Below are positions 6,918 to 9,868 of a stretch of 9,868 nucleotides of DNA, piece by piece. Source of the stretch: an uncultured Clostridium sp. GTDB lineage: Bacteria > Bacillota > Clostridia > TANB77 > CAG-508. Location of the stretch: NCBI GenBank assembly GCA_900556455.1, contig USOV01000034.1, forward strand, positions 1 through 9,868, read 5' to 3'. The notes below the pieces were generated by a model. The model searched no databases and was not told the DNA's origin. It saw only the letters and a list, made by a program, of their open reading frames with translations. The first letter of the stretch is position 1, and each line of letters opens with the position of its first letter. Made by a program: the position numbers and the translations under genes.

Positions 6918-7007
6918 AGAACACCTCAATAACAAAAAAATTCATTCTTATTTAGTATGTACAAAAGCATATATAAATATGTTTGAGAAAAAATAAATAA
7001 TTATATA

Positions 7008-7036
7008 TTGCAAAAAATATTACAATAAATTATAAT
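7008..7036 (+). promoter_or_regulatory. probable promoter of the LRR surface protein gene
   Basis: TTGCAA (7008-7013) lies 17 bases before a perfect TATAAT (7031-7036). The start codon is at 7067, with AGGAGG at 7054-7059. The divergent VanW gene starts at 6917. I could not identify a convincing promoter for it in the shared gap. Confidence 0.6.
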
Positions 7037-7066
7037 AAAAATGGAAGATAAATAGGAGGGAAGAAT

Positions 7067-9731
7067 ATGCCAAAAAAACAAAAGAATTTAAAAAATAATA
7101 AACTTAAAGAAGAGATTGGACTTACAAAAGTTACAACAATAATTATAATAAGTGCAATTGTCTTTGCCGTAATTGCTGTAGTAATAGCAGTAACACTAAT
7201 AATACTAAAATCTGGAATACTTGAAGATAAAAATGGTAACACATTAAACACTATAGCACAGGATACAAACAATAAAATTAATGTAGGAGGAAGGTGGTAT
7301 AACTCAATGGAGGAATATTTGGCAAGTGATGTTACAGCCAATAAAGAGCCACCAGAAGTATATGAGTATTCTTTTAATGTTGGATACAAAAATGGACAAG
7401 TAACACGGAGATATAATAGCATACATTGTGGAAATTGAAGGCAAAACAGATGAAAGAGGAAATCCACTTTACAGCATGATATTTATTGGAGAAGGAGAAA
7501 TGGCACCAGTTAGTAAGTGGAACACAGATATAATAAAATTAGACAATGAATTAAAAGACACTATTGAAAAATATAATGTGTCTATAAAAAACATACAAAT
7601 TTCAGATGGAGTTACAAGTATACCTGATTACGCATTCCATGGGTGTTATAAACTTTCAAATATAGAAGTCCCAAATACTGTAAAAATAATAGGAGAAGAG
7701 GCTTTTGGTGAGACAGCATGGTATGAAAATCAACCAAAAGGCGAAATATACATTGGAAATGTATATTACAAATATAAAGGAGAAATGCCAGAAGGAACAG
7801 AAATTATTATAAAAAAAGGAACAACAGGAATAACAGGAAAAGCTTTTTATGATTGTTATGGATTAACAAAAGTAAGAATGCCAGACAGTGTAACAATTAT
7901 AGGCAATGAGGCTTTTTACAGTTGTGATAATTTAAGTACAATAACAATTCCTGAAGGAATAACAAGTATTGGTAAAAGTGCATTTGCTGGTACAGCGTGG
8001 ATAACAAAACAACCAGAAGGAGAATTATATATTGGAAAAGTATATTATGCATATAGAGGAAAAGTGTCAACTGAAACAAAAATTATTGTAAAAGAAGGAA
8101 CAACTCAAATTGCAAGTTATGCATTTTCACATACAGGTTTATCTAGCATAGAAATACCAGATAGTGTAACAAGTATAGGAGATTGTGCATTTGAAAGTTG
8201 CAGTAATCTAAGAAGTATAACATTTCCAAGTGGAATAACAAATATAGGTAAATATGCTTTTGACAATTGTACAGGATTAACTAGTATAGAAATACCAGAC
8301 AATATAACTGATATTGGAAGATATGCTTTTAGAGGATGCACAGGTTTAAAAAATATAACAACAGGAAATGGGGTAACAAGTTTAAATGGATTTGAGTTTG
8401 AAGAAGGTTATGACTATAGCAATTTAACAAGCATAACAATAGGAGATAGAGTAGCTACTATAGGAGATAATGCATTTTCTAAGTGTACAAATTTAAATGA
8501 AATAAAAGTGGGAAATGGAGTAATAAGTATAGGAAACAATGCTTTTCATGGAACACCATGGTATGAAAATTGCCCAGAAGGAGACTTATATATTGGAAAA
8601 GTGTATTATGAGTATAGAGGAGAAATGCCAGAAAAAACAAAAATCACAATAAAAGAGGGAACAGCTACAATTGAAGATAAGGCGTTTGCAGATTGTGCAC
8701 AACTAATTGATATCGTAATACCAGAAAGCGTAAAAGATATAGGAGATAGTGCGTTTTCTAATTGTAGTAATTTAACAAGTATAACATTCCCAAGTGGTTT
8801 AACAAACATAGGTGAGTACGCTTTTGATAATTGTATAAAGCTAAGTAATATAAAAATACCAGATAGTGTAACAAAGATAGGTCAATATGCTTTCAGAGGA
8901 TGTACAGGTCTAAGCGATGTAACAATAGGAAATGGTGTAAAGAACTTAAATGGTTTCGAGTTTGAAAATGGTTACGATTATAGTAATTTAACTAAAATAA
9001 CAATAGGAAATGGTGTAGAAAGCATAAAAGAAAAAGCATTTTCAGAATGTAAAAATTTGAGCGATATAACAATAGGAACAGGAATAATAAGTGTAGGAAA
9101 AGAAGCTTTTTCTAAAACACCATGGTATAAAAAACAACCAGATGGAGAGCTATATATAGGAAAAGTATATTATGAATATAAAGGAAAAATGCCAGAAAAA
9201 ACAGAAATTACAGTAAAAGAAGGAACTGCCGCAATTGAGGAACAGGCATTTAAGGGTTGCACTGGATTAACAAGTATTATAATTCCAGAAAGTGTAGAAA
9301 GAATAGGAAATGATGCATTTTCAGGATGTGAAAATTTAGCAAATATAACAATTCCAGATAAGGTAGCAAGCAGAATTGGGCATATATTTGGAGAAACAGA
9401 ATGGTATAAAAATCAGCCAAATGGTAGTGTATATCTAGGAAAAGTATATTATAGATATAAACTAGGGGAAGAAAAACCAAGAAATGTAGAGGTTAGTATA
9501 AAAGAAAATACAATAGCAATTACAGATTATGCATTTGAAGAATGTACAGGTTTACTAAGAATAAGAATTCCAAGTAGTGTAACAAAAATAGGAGACCAAG
9601 CATTTAATACATGTGAAAAACTAAATGCAATAAATTATACAGGAAGCCCAGAACAATGGAAAGAAATATCAATTAGAGAAGGAAATAAAATATTAAGCAA
9701 AGCTACAATAAAATATAACTATTCAAAGTAA
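7067..9731 (+). CDS. BspA-like leucine-rich-repeat (LRR_5) surface protein, membrane anchored, one +1 frame change
   Basis: ATG 7067 has AGGAGG seven bases upstream. The first frame gives 123 residues: a basic start (MPKKQKNLKNNK), one strong membrane helix (about 24-48, TTIIIISAIVFAVIAVVIAV) and an extracellular stretch up to GQVT, then a frame change at CGG 7406 (codon 114). In the next frame GDIIAYIVEIEGKTDERGNP leads straight into the repeats. The whole is 887 residues with one skipped base. The ectodomain consists of LRR_5/BspA-type units (for example IPDSVTSIGDCAFESCSNL), interleaved with five copies of a roughly 45-residue YIGKVYYEYKGxMPE module, and ends naturally at ATIKYNYSK. With basic residues inside and a single helix it is a type II anchored surface protein. 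BspA-like LRR proteins typically bind host or microbial surface ligands; the ligand here is unknown. Without the shift only the membrane peptide is made, unless an internal start such as ATG 7501 is used. Confidence 0.85.
7406..7408 (+). other. +1 frame change at CGG in the LRR protein gene
   Basis: Upstream frame GTA ACA CGG AGA runs to TGA at 7436-7438. Skipping the C gives GGA GAT ATA ATA GCA (GDIIA) and the long open frame to 9731. The two frames overlap, and flanking residues are weakly conserved, so the true shift point could be a few bases away. Confidence 0.8.
7998..9119 (+). repeat. tandem ~560-bp (187-188 residue) super-repeat in the LRR protein
   Basis: Two consecutive blocks, about 7998-8555 and 8556-9119, are homologous along their whole length. 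Each starts with an (A/P)W...QP/CPEG(E/D)LYIGKVYY module, passes through SITFPSG(I/L)TNIG, YAFRGCTGL and NGFEFE(E/N)GYDYSNLT, and ends in an II-S-(I/V)-G segment. Matching points attggaaaag (8031, 8592) are 561 bases apart, and the third copy (9156) 564 further on. A third, shortened block begins near 9120. Recent internal duplication is inferred. Confidence 0.75.
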
Positions 9732-9868
9732 TTAAATTTATTCCTATAAAAAATAATAAAATAAATTGTGATTTGCTTTCATGTTCCAATTCGCCCTATC
9801 TACAATATATTTGTTTTTTTACACCTTGTGTGTCGCAACCTCCAAATGAATTGGTCGACAAAGTCTCC
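9732..9868. other. right-edge segment without an assignable gene
   Basis: After the LRR stop there is an AT-rich spacer to about 9770. From about 9775 to the edge the composition becomes less AT-rich (CAATTCGCCCTATC, GTCGCAACCTCC, GGTCGACAAAG). All reading frames are short or open only through the edge, and none gives a sequence I recognise. It may be the end of an interspersed element or of a minus-strand gene lying outside the window. Confidence 0.3.

Noticed and set aside
5093..7408. CGG reassigned to another amino acid (Trp or Gln as in some other Firmicutes).
   Set aside because: A simple reassignment leaves the frame unchanged, but all three sites need a one-base shift to rejoin the conserved protein.
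7428..7500. Independent start of the LRR gene at ATG 7428 or ATG 7501.
   Set aside because: No ribosome site of the strength used by the neighbouring genes precedes either, the sequence before 7428 in the same frame (GDIIAYIV) looks like protein, and such a product would have no signal or anchor.

Overview
The window is AT-rich (repeats of A/T, AGA as nearly the only arginine codon, strong AGGAGG-type ribosome binding sites, TTGNNN/TATAAT promoters), and its gene content is that of a low-GC Gram-positive, most likely an uncultured gut-type Clostridia or Bacilli member. No rRNA or marker gene is present, so the placement rests on codon use and protein style only.

Layout. Left edge to 362: C-terminal tail of an Rpn-family PD-(D/E)XK nuclease/putative transposase. 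481-1113: a secreted, C-terminally anchored Ig-like surface protein. 1160-1191: a GC-rich palindrome in an otherwise AT-rich gap. 1302-4957, plus strand: a compact polysaccharide module with an O-antigen ligase/polymerase-like membrane protein, a Wzz/YveK-like chain-length and kinase adaptor, a BY-type tyrosine kinase and a PHP-type tyrosine phosphatase (CpsB/YwqE-like). A bidirectional terminator at 4959-4997 separates it from a convergent minus-strand pair: a VanW-domain lipoprotein (6917-6297) followed by a D-alanyl-D-alanine carboxypeptidase (6236-4996). From 7067 to 9731, plus strand, lies a large membrane-anchored BspA-like leucine-rich-repeat surface protein. Every gene concerns the cell envelope except the Rpn tail.

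The most notable feature is how four of the nine genes are interrupted. The Wzz-like and phosphatase genes each carry one in-frame TAA where glutamine (CAA) fits. The carboxypeptidase needs two +1 shifts and the LRR protein one. All three shifts fall at an in-frame CGG codon (5474-5472, 5095-5093, 7406-7408), where dropping the C gives GGN (Gly) and restores the protein. By my reading, CGG occurs in frame nowhere else in about 3,000 codons of the window. At the first site the shift rebuilds the catalytic KTG motif. Beyond the interruptions the proteins look well conserved. This may be +1 recoding at a starved or unassigned CGG codon, or it may be sequence error or recent decay. Raw reads, a genome-wide CGG census and the tRNA set would decide.
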